Of a stretch of DNA of 64,000 bases, positions 1 through 7,532 are shown one piece after another. A model generated the notes under the pieces. It was not told the DNA's origin. It did no database searches and worked only from the letters and a program-made list of their open reading frames with translations. Both the position numbers and the translations under genes were made by a program. This DNA is from JAGHKQ01 sp041920565 (GTDB lineage Bacteria > Bacillota > Bacilli > Bacillales > Bacillaceae_G). The DNA lies in contig JBHGXS010000090.1 in NCBI GenBank assembly GCA_041920565.1, positions 117,984 through 181,983 of the forward strand, read 5' to 3'. Position 1 is the stretch's first letter. Each line of letters begins with the position of its first letter.

Positions 1-64
1 GAATTACCGACATATTATTTACTAAGATAAAAAAAGTTGGTTAAAGGAAAGAAGGGGACAAAGA

Positions 65-187
65 ATGAATAAGCGTACACAATCCAAAATTACATTTTAC
101 ACTCAGCTGTTATATAAGCTGCATATTATAAATGAGCAAGAAAAAGGAATGATATTAAAACAAGTGGAAAAGAAAAAAGCCTTGTAA
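65..187 (+). CDS. Small basic protein, unknown function
   Basis: A 40-residue reading frame starts at ATG 65, seven bases behind the ribosome site GAAGGGG (51-57), and ends at TAA 185-187 inside a terminator stem. It begins MNKRTQSKITF and is rich in Lys and Gln, with no membrane segment or known motif. I do not recognise the family. The good ribosome site and the terminator placed directly on its stop codon argue for a real short gene rather than chance. Confidence 0.55.
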   Translation: MNKRTQSKITFYTQLLYKLHIINEQEKGMILKQVEKKKAL

Positions 188-205
188 TTTCAGGCTTTTC
201 TTTTT
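175..205 (+). terminator. Rho-independent terminator
   Basis: AAAAGCCT (175-182) pairs with AGGCTTTT (192-199), followed by a T-rich tail. It ends the small gene at 65-187 and separates it from the convergent nitrilase gene. Confidence 0.8.
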
Positions 206-231
206 GCCGAATTATAATTAGCAAGCTCGTG

Positions 232-1029
232 CTAAGACTTTTCGTTCCATATATAAAGATCGGGTTTCCGGTCTTGCCAAACAGGAATAAATTTGCGCAC
301 GGCTTTTACTGTGGCAGTGTCAATTTCTGCGGTTACAACTTCTTCATTTTCTGATCCTTCCGCAACAACTTCTCCCCATGGATTTATGATTAAAGAATGC
401 CCCGCGTATGCTCGTTTGTCATCTTTTCCGCAACGATTGCATGCGACGATATAGCACTGGTTTTCTATAGCGCGGCTGATTAGAAGGGAGCGCCAATGAT
501 AAAGGCGTGTTTTTGGCCACTGTGCAACAACAAACACTATTTCAGCTCCCTGCAGCGTGTGCAAGAACATCCATTCTGGAAAGCGAATATCGTAAGAAAT
601 GAAGATTGCAGCTTTTCGTCCTTCCATGAAAAATAAGCTGTTTTGCTCGCCTGCTTGAAAATGCAAGTGCTCGCCTAACCTTTGAAATAAATGCACTTTG
701 CTGTATCGGACTGCCAATTCTCCTGACCTTGAGTAAATAAGGGCTGTGTTTCTTGTTTTTTGTTGTTCTTTCGTTACAATGGATCCGCCTACAATATTGA
801 CTACATGATGTTTAGCAAAAGAACGAAGAAAGCTTGGAGTACTTGTCTCTTCTTCCTTTATTTGAACAATCGTTTTATAGTCATACCCTGTGGTCCAAAG
901 CTCCGGCAGCACAAGTATGTCTGGATGATGCTTCATTGCTTCGTTCATGAGTAATCGCGCTTGTAATGTATTCTTTTCTATTTCGCCCGGCAGAATATCC
1001 ATTTGTATACAAGAAACTGTAAGATTCAT
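232..1029 (-). CDS. mtnU: Carbon-nitrogen hydrolase (omega-amidase/nitrilase superfamily), MtnU-like, catalytic Cys replaced
   Basis: A 265-residue nitrilase-superfamily protein. In Bacillus the relative MtnU sits with the methionine-salvage genes and is thought to deamidate alpha-ketoglutaramate-type products of the transaminase MtnE. Of the Glu-Lys-Cys triad, Glu is visible in PELWTTGY (about residue 43) and Lys in YSKVHLF (about 111). The third block reads ISYDIRFPEW where the family has CYDIRFPEW: the nucleophile position is Ser (TCT, around base 592). The rest of the fold is well conserved (HWRSLL, NPWGEV). Start ATG 1027-1029 has an AGGTG site upstream. It could be inactive, altered in chemistry, or affected by one base error (TCT versus TGT). 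Confidence 0.85.
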   Translation of the reverse strand: MNLTVSCIQMDILPGEIEKNTLQARLLMNEAMKHHPDILVLPELWTTGYDYKTIVQIKEEETSTPSFLRSFAKHHVVNIVGGSIVTKEQQKTRNTALIYSRSGELAVRYSKVHLFQRLGEHLHFQAGEQNSLFFMEGRKAAIFISYDIRFPEWMFLHTLQGAEIVFVVAQWPKTRLYHWRSLLISRAIENQCYIVACNRCGKDDKRAYAGHSLIINPWGEVVAEGSENEEVVTAEIDTATVKAVRKFIPVWQDRKPDLYIWNEKS

Positions 1030-1434
1030 TCACTCACACACCTGTCCCTAATAGTCGTTTCTCTAATGAAGTAACGCTTTATTGTAACAATATATGTATG
1101 TGTGCCCTTTGACATTATAAAAAATTGTATAAGTTGATTGTTTTTACATATAGAAAAGCTATTGACAAAAGGTCTTTCTCGTGTGATAATTCAATTAAAT
1201 TTTAAGAATTATCAAAAAATTAAAAAGAAATAGAGCAAACTACGAAAAGTTAACTACCCGCCCTTAAACGTGAACGCGTTTTGAAGTGGGGGCTCCTTTG
1301 CGAAAACTGATGAAACGGAATTGTAATTCGTGAAACCAGGAAACGGCGAACGAAGCGTTTATAGATAAGGGAAAGCTTCTGCAGGACAAAGCCTTGCCGA
1401 CAAGCAGAATAAAAATATGCGCGGGGGTGAAAGA
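1030..1434. other. Intergenic region between mtnU and mtnB-like gene
   Basis: No gene is supported here. The left half is AT-rich and could hold divergent promoters. The right half holds an IS605-type terminal hairpin (1249-1302) followed by about 130 bases of structured-looking sequence, including a CTTCTGC...GCAGAA hairpin. I looked for and did not find the conserved core of a SAM-I (S-box) riboswitch, which controls mtn genes in other bacilli. Confidence 0.5.
1249..1302 (-). repeat. Solo IS200/IS605-type terminal hairpin (possible omega-RNA end or MITE)
   Basis: The text GTTAACTACCCGCCC...GTGGGGGCTCCTTTG folds into an imperfect hairpin around a short loop. It closely resembles the conserved right end of IS200/IS605-family (TnpB) elements, where the CTACCCGCC strand forms the outer terminus. 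No tnpA or tnpB gene is present in the window, so this would be a solo end or a miniature derivative. The identification rests on pattern memory of the family, not on a search. Confidence 0.45.
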
Positions 1435-2064
1435 ATGATTTTCTTTGTTAACAAGTGGAAAGAACTTCGTAATGTAAAACTGGATTTAGCTGCGCGTGAT
1501 TGGTTTTTTTGCACATGTGGAAGTTTATCAATGAGGGTGTCCAAGGATCCGTTAACATTTTTAATTAATGTGGATGGAAAAGATAAGTGTCAGCATTGCG
1601 AGGACGATTTTATCGTTGTAAACGGCATGTGTGAACCTGTATTTATGACGGGATTGCTGCCTTCATCGGAAGCGTCTTTTCATGCCGAAGTATATAAAAA
1701 GACGAAAGCGGGCAGCGTTCTGCATATTCAAACAGTAAACAATCAGCTTGTTGCGGATTTATATGGGGAGCAAGGAGAAGTAACATTTGAATACAATAAT
1801 GTTGTGCGTGTATTCGGCAAAGAAGAAAACGGATGTTTGACGATTCCGATTATTACTGGCGAAGAACAGCTTTCTCTGTTGCTGGATGAAGATATGCCAT
1901 ATTTTAAAGAAGACCGGGGAGCTGTGCTCATTCGCAACCATGGTATCGTTGTATGGGGAACTGCTCCGCAAGAGACAAAAAAATGGTTGGAAGGCTTGGA
2001 ATTCGTAATGGACTATCACGTGAAGCTTCTTATGATCAAGGGGGCAAAGAGCTCGGTTATTTAA
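1435..2064 (+). CDS. MtnB-like class II aldolase/dehydratase with altered active site
   Basis: 209 residues, the usual length of methylthioribulose-1-phosphate dehydratase (MtnB), which removes water from MTRu-1-P in methionine salvage. Family blocks visible: ARDWFF, GKDK, LIRNHGIVVWG with one zinc His. Others have changed: the N-terminal TSGN(L/I)S block reads TCGSLS, the zinc motif HVH reads HIQ (about residue 103), and the segment carrying the general acid Glu (EIIKA in relatives) reads NNVVRV. Start ATG 1435 is preferred over ATG 1417 because GGGGGTG lies just upstream. It probably descends from MtnB but may no longer be a zinc dehydratase. No mtnW, mtnX or mtnD lies beside it. Confidence 0.7.
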   Translation: MIFFVNKWKELRNVKLDLAARDWFFCTCGSLSMRVSKDPLTFLINVDGKDKCQHCEDDFIVVNGMCEPVFMTGLLPSSEASFHAEVYKKTKAGSVLHIQTVNNQLVADLYGEQGEVTFEYNNVVRVFGKEENGCLTIPIITGEEQLSLLLDEDMPYFKEDRGAVLIRNHGIVVWGTAPQETKKWLEGLEFVMDYHVKLLMIKGAKSSVI

Positions 2065-2070
2065 AAACGA

Positions 2071-2108
2071 AACACTCAATGGGAGACAGATCATAAAGAG
2101 TGTTTTTT
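2071..2108 (+). terminator. Rho-independent terminator
   Basis: AACACTC (2071-2077) pairs with GAGTGTT (2098-2104) across a 20-base loop, followed by TTTT. It follows the MtnB-like gene. Confidence 0.65.
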
Positions 2109-2246
2109 ATTACAAATTATATGCAGTTTTTTGTTTTATAAGCGCTTTTATTAATGGTGTTTTAAAATTTTATATTTCTTTTCATAAAAAGGGCTCCTCG
2201 CTACTATATATAAGTTGCATGTCACTCACATAAGGAGGAGCGTATT

Positions 2247-2873
2247 TTGCGAGTTAAATATCATTTTGTGCCCAAAAAAGAAGTTGTGTATTGTTTAGAA
2301 ACAGAATCAGTTGCACAAGCGGCTCAAAAAATGAAAGAGAGCGGGTATCGTTGCATCCCTGTATTATCAAAGGATGAACTGAAGTTTGCCGGATTAGTAT
2401 ATAAAGTGGATGTCTTAGAATATTTGTACGAACAAAATGGAACAGAAAGCAGTCCGGTTACAAGCATCATAGAAGACGGTCATGCGTATGTACTTGAAAG
2501 AGATTCTTTCTTTCGAGCCTTTTACACCATCCGACGGTTGCCGTTTTTGGCAGTGTTAAACGACTACCATCAATTTGTAGGAATTTTGACGCATTCGAAC
2601 GTGTTCGACGTGATTGAAGATTCGTTCGGGATGAATACAGGCGGCTATACGCTCACCATAGCAACTCATGATAATAAAGGCACTATTAAAGAGCTGGGAA
2701 CCATTTTAAAAAATTATAATATCGGCGGATTGCTGACAATTGATAACGGTGACCAATATGTCCGGAGAATCATTGTGAACATTACGGATGAGCTGACCGA
2801 AGAACAATTGGGGAAATTGATTGCCAAAATTGAGAAAAAAGATTTTCGCATCAGCCATGTGGATCGGATTTAA
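2247..2873 (+). CDS. CBS-pair plus ACT domain protein, possible c-di-AMP-binding CbpA
   Basis: 208 residues. Two CBS motifs occupy about residues 10-65 (ESVAQAAQKMKESGYRCIPV) and 72-128 (FVGILTHSNVFDVIE), followed by an ACT-like ligand-binding domain at about 134-208 (LTIATHDNKGTIKELG). The layout matches the regulatory protein CbpA of Listeria/Bacillus that binds cyclic di-AMP, and AcuB-type proteins; the length fits both. The start is TTG 2247, eight bases after a perfect AAGGAGG (2232-2238). It is monocistronic and shares a bidirectional terminator with the deacetylase gene. The ligand is inferred from family only. Confidence 0.7.
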   Translation: MRVKYHFVPKKEVVYCLETESVAQAAQKMKESGYRCIPVLSKDELKFAGLVYKVDVLEYLYEQNGTESSPVTSIIEDGHAYVLERDSFFRAFYTIRRLPFLAVLNDYHQFVGILTHSNVFDVIEDSFGMNTGGYTLTIATHDNKGTIKELGTILKNYNIGGLLTIDNGDQYVRRIIVNITDELTEEQLGKLIAKIEKKDFRISHVDRI

Positions 2874-2879
2874 TAGCGC

Positions 2880-2917
2880 ATAAGAAAAGAGAGGTTATCA
2901 AACCTCTCTTTTCTTAT
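2880..2917. terminator. Bidirectional terminator
   Basis: A perfect 17-bp inverted repeat (2880-2896 / 2901-2917) with loop ATCA, A-rich on one side and T-rich on the other. It serves both convergent genes, and the stop codon of the deacetylase gene lies within it. Confidence 0.9.
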
Positions 2918-3687
2918 GGAATCGGGATGGGATTCTGCTTTGGAACCAGTTCAGATAAAAATACGAATCGGGCTTTTTCTTTTATTTTCGGAATATAGGA
3001 AGCTAACACGTTTGATGTAATTTCTCCCGGAGGGCCTACGTGTCCGATAGCGATAAGGACCGGATCTGTATTGATCTTTTGAAGGAGTATGTTAGCTTGT
3101 TTTGCGATATGGGAATGCGTATATAAATCATCAAAAAATAACTCATTTTCGACGACAGGCACGCCTAGTTCCTTGCCGACTTTGGAGGCTACGCTTTTAG
3201 AATTTGTTCGGCTGTCAAGATAAAATAACCCATATTCTTTGCAAACAGATAATACGATGCGCATGACCCGTTCGTCTGCGGTAGCTTTTGAGCCCATATG
3301 ATTGTTCATTCCTATGGCATAGGGAACATCTTCAATAGCAGCTGTTACGCGTTTACGAATTTCTTTGTCACTTAGGTCGGTTGTAATAGCATTAGGACCA
3401 AGCCAGCTTTTTTTCCCTCTGTATGGCTCCATCGGAAGATGCACAATCACTTCATAGCCTTTTTTGTGAGCCAATGCTGCATCTTGCTTTGTAGAAGGTA
3501 AAAACGGCATGACAGCTGCAGTTAAAGGAATGGGAAGAGACAGCATTTGTTCCGTCCCTTTCATGTTATTGCCAAAGTCATCAATAACGATGACAACTTT
3601 ATGATGAGAAGCAGCTATTGCAGAATTGAAAGGGAGCATGGATAAAAAAAATAGAATAGGCAGGATCATTAATCGTTTCACACACAT
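2914..3687 (-). CDS. Secreted divergent polysaccharide deacetylase family protein (YibQ-like)
   Basis: 257 residues with a Sec signal peptide (Lys/Arg then LPILFFLSMLPF, cleavage likely after AIA near residue 25). The mature part carries the motifs of the divergent polysaccharide deacetylase family (DUF610/YibQ): IDDFGNN (about 36-42), HLPMEP (about 84-89), NNHMGSK (about 128-134) and DSRTNS. The Asp and His residues in these motifs are the expected metal ligands. It probably acts on a wall or extracellular polysaccharide; the natural substrate of the family is not settled. ATG at 3687 has an AAAGGAGAA site. Confidence 0.8.
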   Translation of the reverse strand: MCVKRLMILPILFFLSMLPFNSAIAASHHKVVIVIDDFGNNMKGTEQMLSLPIPLTAAVMPFLPSTKQDAALAHKKGYEVIVHLPMEPYRGKKSWLGPNAITTDLSDKEIRKRVTAAIEDVPYAIGMNNHMGSKATADERVMRIVLSVCKEYGLFYLDSRTNSKSVASKVGKELGVPVVENELFFDDLYTHSHIAKQANILLQKINTDPVLIAIGHVGPPGEITSNVLASYIPKIKEKARFVFLSELVPKQNPIPIP

Positions 3688-3993
3688 TCTCCTTTATAAT
3701 CAAAATGTCACTTTGTTGTTATTTTTTGCGATTGATGACGAATTTAACCGAGTAAAATGTCGAGTCAAAAATAGATAGAGCCTCTTCAAAGGCAGAGCCT
3801 GCAAGAACTCAAACAAACAGGACTCAAAAAAGATACAGAAAAAAATGTCTATTTATTGCGAATGTATTTACAAAGATAGAATAATTTGTAATAATTCTCA
3901 AAGTGAGGTTAAGATTTTGTAAATTGCAAACAAATAGCGATGAATTTTGGATAAAACTGGAGAAATGTGCGATTGTTTATGAGGGGGAGAAGA
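3688..3993. other. Intergenic region upstream of spo0E-like gene
   Basis: AT-rich DNA without a supported gene. It contains an imperfect Spo0A-box-like TGTCGAG at about 3758, not convincing alone. Promoters for the divergent deacetylase and spo0E-like genes must lie here, but I cannot pick them with confidence. Confidence 0.4.
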
Positions 3994-4296
3994 ATGTTTA
4001 CGTTAAGAAAAAAGTGCATAATGGACAAGCTGTTGCTTGAGATTAAGTGCAAGCGTGAAGAAATGATTGAAGCCGGTTTGAATTACGGTTTCGATAGTAT
4101 GGAGACGATCCGTGCCAGTCAAGAGCTGGACATTTTAATAGTAAAATATCAGCGCTGCAAAGAGAAAGTAAACCAAGACTTCCTGGCATATGCTTTGAAA
4201 AAGGCGGCATCAATTCTGCCTCCTTCATTTCGAAAAGCAAGACAGCCTCTGGTAAAATCGTTTATTACAGCTCTTATGACAAGTATGCTTCGTTAA
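3994..4296 (+). CDS. Spo0E-family aspartyl-phosphate phosphatase
   Basis: 100 residues. Residues about 13-55 match the Spo0E family (small helical hairpins that dephosphorylate Spo0A-P): IKCKREEMIEAGLNYGF, then the hallmark SQELD followed by a hydrophobic helix (ILIVKY). The C-terminal 45 residues are basic and longer than in most family members. ATG 3994 is chosen over the upstream GTG 3967 because GAGGGGGAG ends about five bases before it. It lies tail to tail with kinD, so a kinase feeding the phosphorelay and a phosphatase draining it are neighbours, as in B. subtilis. Confidence 0.75.
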   Translation: MFTLRKKCIMDKLLLEIKCKREEMIEAGLNYGFDSMETIRASQELDILIVKYQRCKEKVNQDFLAYALKKAASILPPSFRKARQPLVKSFITALMTSMLR

Positions 4297-4419
4297 AAAA
4301 TGAATTACAAGATAGGAATTAGATCTTGACTCTCTGTGTCCCCCATCTTCCTTTCTTGCTTCCTAGAGCAGACGTTTTTATGGGAAATCCCCATCTGCAA
4401 GAGACGGGGAGCTGTTCTG

Positions 4420-5916
4420 TTATGCACTGGCAAGAGGCAAAAAGATATGGACCACCGTTCCCTTGCCTTCTGTACTCGTGATAGAAATGTCGCCATCATA
4501 CATATCCATGATACGTTTACACACGACAAGACCTAATCCGGTTCCTGTTTCTTTGTTTGTAAAGAACGGATCGAATATTTTCTTTTTGACTTCTTCAGGC
4601 ATTCCAATGCCTGTATCAGTAATCCGGACTTGTGCTTTGTCGTTTCGAGCGCCAACCTCAATCGTCAGCGTGTCACCCTGCTTCATAGCATCAAAGGCGT
4701 TTTTGGTAATATTCAGAATGACTTGTTTAATGTGGTCTTTGGAGCAGCGGATGGGAATGTTTTTATCTTCCATCACTGTTATGAACTGAATTCCGTGCAA
4801 ATTTGCTTCGGATTGAATAATTAAGGACACCTCTTTGACAATGTCTTTTAAATCATAGGTATGCTGTTTTACGGAGGTCGGCTTTCCTAGTATTAAAAAT
4901 TCGCTGACAATTTCATTGATGCGCTGGATTTCTTTTTGGATGATAGAAAAATAAAATTGATCTTCTTCTTCTTTATGTTTCTCGCTTAATAGCGTAACCA
5001 GCCCTTTAATTCCGGTCAGCGGATTTCGGATTTCGTGGGCAGTGCTCGCAGCCAATGTTCCCACCAACTCAAGCTTTTGTACTTCGTTTTGCATGCGCTC
5101 TTGTCTTGTTTGCCGTTTTAAAAGTGCATACCTAATAAGCAAGAAGATAATATTGGTCAAAAACAAAGTAACAAGTAATTCTATAAAAAAACTGTGGTAA
5201 AGAGAAGCTGTATCAATCGGTAAAGGATACACGGTTATTTGCCACGGTGCTTTGTCGAGGGAAAGCGTGACTTTATTTTCATCATCCTTATGTTTATAGT
5301 GATCATCATCTTGCAAAAATACGGTTCCGTTGTTATCAGCAACTTCGAAATGATATTTCGGTTCGAGTCTATTTAACGAATTGGAAATGTAACCAAGACG
5401 CAAACTAGATATTAAAATACCTGTTACTTGTTTAAAGTGCTCCAAAACAGGAGTAGCCACTGCGATAACTTTGTCTTGCTTTATTCTCCCCGTAAGAGCG
5501 GGAGAGATAGTGGTTTTCTTTTCGCGCAGTACTTCTTGTATGTATGGACGATCTGCTACATTTATCGTTTTTGACAGAGGATGCGAAGCCAAAAAAATTT
5601 CAGCATCGGCATGTGCATAATAAAAGCCGGAAAAGCGCGGATCCTTTTCATTGGTACCTGCAAGAATTTCTTTTATTTCTTGATTATTTTTATGAGTAGT
5701 ATTTATAACCATTGCAAGCATTTCCAATCCGGAAGTCGCTTCACCCATGTACCTATTCAAATAATCTTTATACAGATCGGCGACTGCATGTGTCTGCATC
5801 TTTCGTTCCTGTTTCATGATGTAGCCGTGATAAGTGAACAGCAACATGCTTACAGTAATGGTAGGTATGATGACAAGCAACACGTATAGTAAAATACTCC
5901 GTATTGTTGAGTTCAC
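4420..5916 (-). CDS. kinD: Sporulation-type sensor histidine kinase KinD
   Basis: 498 residues; B. subtilis KinD is of similar length and sits at the same locus. Order: TM1 (about residues 7-28), an extracytoplasmic dCache-type sensor domain (about 35-245), TM2 (about 243-262), a HisKA domain with phosphoacceptor His in AASTAHEIRNPLTG (about 300-313), and HATPase_c with N box (NITKNAFDAM), G1 (DTGIGMP), and G2 (GTGLGL). It would autophosphorylate and feed the Spo0F-Spo0B-Spo0A relay. A consensus Spo0A box lies upstream. It is convergent with the spo0E-like gene. Confidence 0.88.
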   Translation of the reverse strand: MNSTIRSILLYVLLVIIPTITVSMLLFTYHGYIMKQERKMQTHAVADLYKDYLNRYMGEATSGLEMLAMVINTTHKNNQEIKEILAGTNEKDPRFSGFYYAHADAEIFLASHPLSKTINVADRPYIQEVLREKKTTISPALTGRIKQDKVIAVATPVLEHFKQVTGILISSLRLGYISNSLNRLEPKYHFEVADNNGTVFLQDDDHYKHKDDENKVTLSLDKAPWQITVYPLPIDTASLYHSFFIELLVTLFLTNIIFLLIRYALLKRQTRQERMQNEVQKLELVGTLAASTAHEIRNPLTGIKGLVTLLSEKHKEEEDQFYFSIIQKEIQRINEIVSEFLILGKPTSVKQHTYDLKDIVKEVSLIIQSEANLHGIQFITVMEDKNIPIRCSKDHIKQVILNITKNAFDAMKQGDTLTIEVGARNDKAQVRITDTGIGMPEEVKKKIFDPFFTNKETGTGLGLVVCKRIMDMYDGDISITSTEGKGTVVHIFLPLASA

Positions 5917-5986
5917 AATTTTTGCTCCCTTAAATATACTTCGTTTCTTATATTATAATGCAAAACAAATCGAAATAGGAATATTT

Positions 5987-5994
5987 TTGTCGAA
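5987..5994 (+). promoter_or_regulatory. Candidate Spo0A box upstream of kinD
   Basis: TTGTCGAA, a full match to the 0A-box core, lies about 70 bases before the kinD start (on the opposite strand). It suggests feedback control of the kinase gene by Spo0A. An eight-base match can occur by chance. Confidence 0.4.
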
Positions 5995-6107
5995 TATTAG
6001 TACGAGTTCTTTATAAAAATCTGCTTTTTCAGGCAGTGTCCGTAAACTTTTTGTTTTTAACAACAATCTTTTAGAACAGTCTTTTTTAATAGTTGAGCTA
6101 CCCCTTG

Positions 6108-6137
6108 TTGACATTGTTGCTCAGCAATCGTTATAAT
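6108..6137 (+). promoter_or_regulatory. Sigma-A promoter of mhqR
   Basis: TTGACA (6108-6113) and TATAAT (6132-6137) are both perfect consensus hexamers with an 18-base spacer. An imperfect palindrome TATCTTAA...TTAAAGGATA (about 6153-6171) follows and may be the MhqR operator for autoregulation. Confidence 0.8.
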
Positions 6138-6179
6138 GTTTTTATTTTGAGATATCTTAACTTAAAGGATATGAAGCGA

Positions 6180-6623
6180 ATGGATAAAAAATATAAAGCA
6201 GAAGACGTTCAAATGTCATTAAAGGTTTTTATAGCCCTCTCACGTGCTCAACGTATGTTGATGGACATTTCCAATAAGTCTGCGCAAAGCGGCGGTTTAA
6301 ATCCAACGGAGTTTGCGGTGTTAGAGCTCCTGTTTCATAAAGGAGAGCAGCCGCTGCAGAGAATTGGCGAGAAGATCTTAATTGCGAGCGGAAGCATTAC
6401 TTATGTAGTCGATAAGCTAGAAAAGAAAGAATTGGCAGTGCGCAGACCATGTCCGCGTGACCGGCGCGTCATATATGCCCAGCTTACCGAAAAGGGAAAA
6501 GCATTGATGGAAGAGCTGTTTCCAAAGCATGAAGTTATCATTCATGAATCTCTAGAGATTTTATCGCCGGAAGAAAAAGAACAACTTTTAGCGCTATTGA
6601 AAAAAGTAGGGCGATATGCGTAA
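6180..6623 (+). CDS. mhqR: MarR-family repressor, MhqR-like (YkvE)
   Basis: 147 residues with a MarR winged helix: the recognition region contains IASGSITYVVDKLEKK (about 66-81) and the wing RRPCPRDRRVIYAQLTEKG. In B. subtilis the kinD neighbour ykvE encodes MhqR, which represses ring-cleavage dioxygenases and quinone reductases until quinones such as methylhydroquinone appear. The only Cys (in RRPCPRDRR) lies in the wing. ATG 6180 suits the AAAGGA site better than ATG 6171. The following pirin gene, 50 bases on, is a plausible target. Confidence 0.78.
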   Translation: MDKKYKAEDVQMSLKVFIALSRAQRMLMDISNKSAQSGGLNPTEFAVLELLFHKGEQPLQRIGEKILIASGSITYVVDKLEKKELAVRRPCPRDRRVIYAQLTEKGKALMEELFPKHEVIIHESLEILSPEEKEQLLALLKKVGRYA

Positions 6624-6674
6624 GTAAAATGAATCCACTGTTTATATATCGAGGCTTAGAAAGGATTGGAGAGC

Positions 6675-7373
6675 ATGATAAAAGTGTTTCCCGGGGAGTT
6701 GCGTTATACAGCAAATCACGGCTGGCTCGAAAGCAGATTCAGCTTTTCATTTGCCGAATATTATGATCCGAATAATGTAATGTTTGGGCCTCTGCGTGTG
6801 TTCAACGATGATATTGTTGCGCCTGGACGAGGATTTGCTATGCACCCGCATCAAGAAATGGAAATTGTTTCAATTGTGTTAGAAGGATATTTAAAGCATG
6901 AAGACAGCTGCTGTAACAGCGCAACCATAACATTCGGAGAAGTGCAGAGAATGTCAGCAGGAACCGGGATTTTTCATTCTGAAACGAATCCATCATCAGA
7001 AGAACACGTCAATTTCCTGCAGCTTTGGTTCGTTCCGGAAGAGCGGGGGTTAACGCCTTCTTATGAAAAAACAGCATATACTGTTGCCAATATGAAAAAT
7101 CGGCTGCTGCCGATTGTATCAAAACAATCTTCAAAGGAAGTGGCATATATTCATCAAGATGTCACGCTATATTTATCGGACTTAGACAATGCCTCTCTCA
7201 CTTATATTCCAAAGCCGGAGCGAAAAACCTTCCTCTTTATTATTGAAGGTGATGCTGTAATTAATAATACGATTCAATTACATCGCAGAGATTCTGCAAG
7301 AATACTAGAAGAGGAACAGATCATTATTTCTTCGCAACAAGGAACTCGCTTTTTATTAATAGATTTGCCTTAA
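6675..7373 (+). CDS. Pirin-family bicupin protein
   Basis: 232 residues. The N-terminal cupin (about 10-115) shows the pirin motif RGFAMHPHQEMEIVS with metal-binding His-x-His and Glu, and SAGTGIFHSE further on. The C-terminal cupin is more divergent. Bacterial pirins of this type (YhhW/YhaK) can act as quercetinases or redox-sensing cupins. ATG 6675 lies nine bases after AAGGA. Its position after mhqR points to a role in quinone or aromatic stress; that is inference. Confidence 0.82.
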   Translation: MIKVFPGELRYTANHGWLESRFSFSFAEYYDPNNVMFGPLRVFNDDIVAPGRGFAMHPHQEMEIVSIVLEGYLKHEDSCCNSATITFGEVQRMSAGTGIFHSETNPSSEEHVNFLQLWFVPEERGLTPSYEKTAYTVANMKNRLLPIVSKQSSKEVAYIHQDVTLYLSDLDNASLTYIPKPERKTFLFIIEGDAVINNTIQLHRRDSARILEEEQIIISSQQGTRFLLIDLP

Positions 7374-7402
7374 ACTTCGATTCTTTGAATCGAAGTTTTT
7401 TC
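7373..7402 (+). terminator. Rho-independent terminator
   Basis: AACTTCGATTC (7373-7383), loop TTT, GAATCGAAGTT (7387-7397), then a T run. It ends the mhqR-pirin unit. Confidence 0.9.
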
Positions 7403-7532
7403 TTAGCATAAAAAGGGGAACCATTTTGAAAATGGAATATAGTAAGTAAGATTCCGTGTTTGTTCAGTTGATGGAATAGGAGAAGAACCAATGTAATAAG
7501 GTAAATATGAAATACATAAAGGGGGAGACACG

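Noticed and set aside
1030..1434. SAM-I (S-box) riboswitch in front of the mtnB-like gene
   Set aside because: Expected from other bacilli, but the conserved core and terminator are not present; the hairpin found matches an IS605-type end better.
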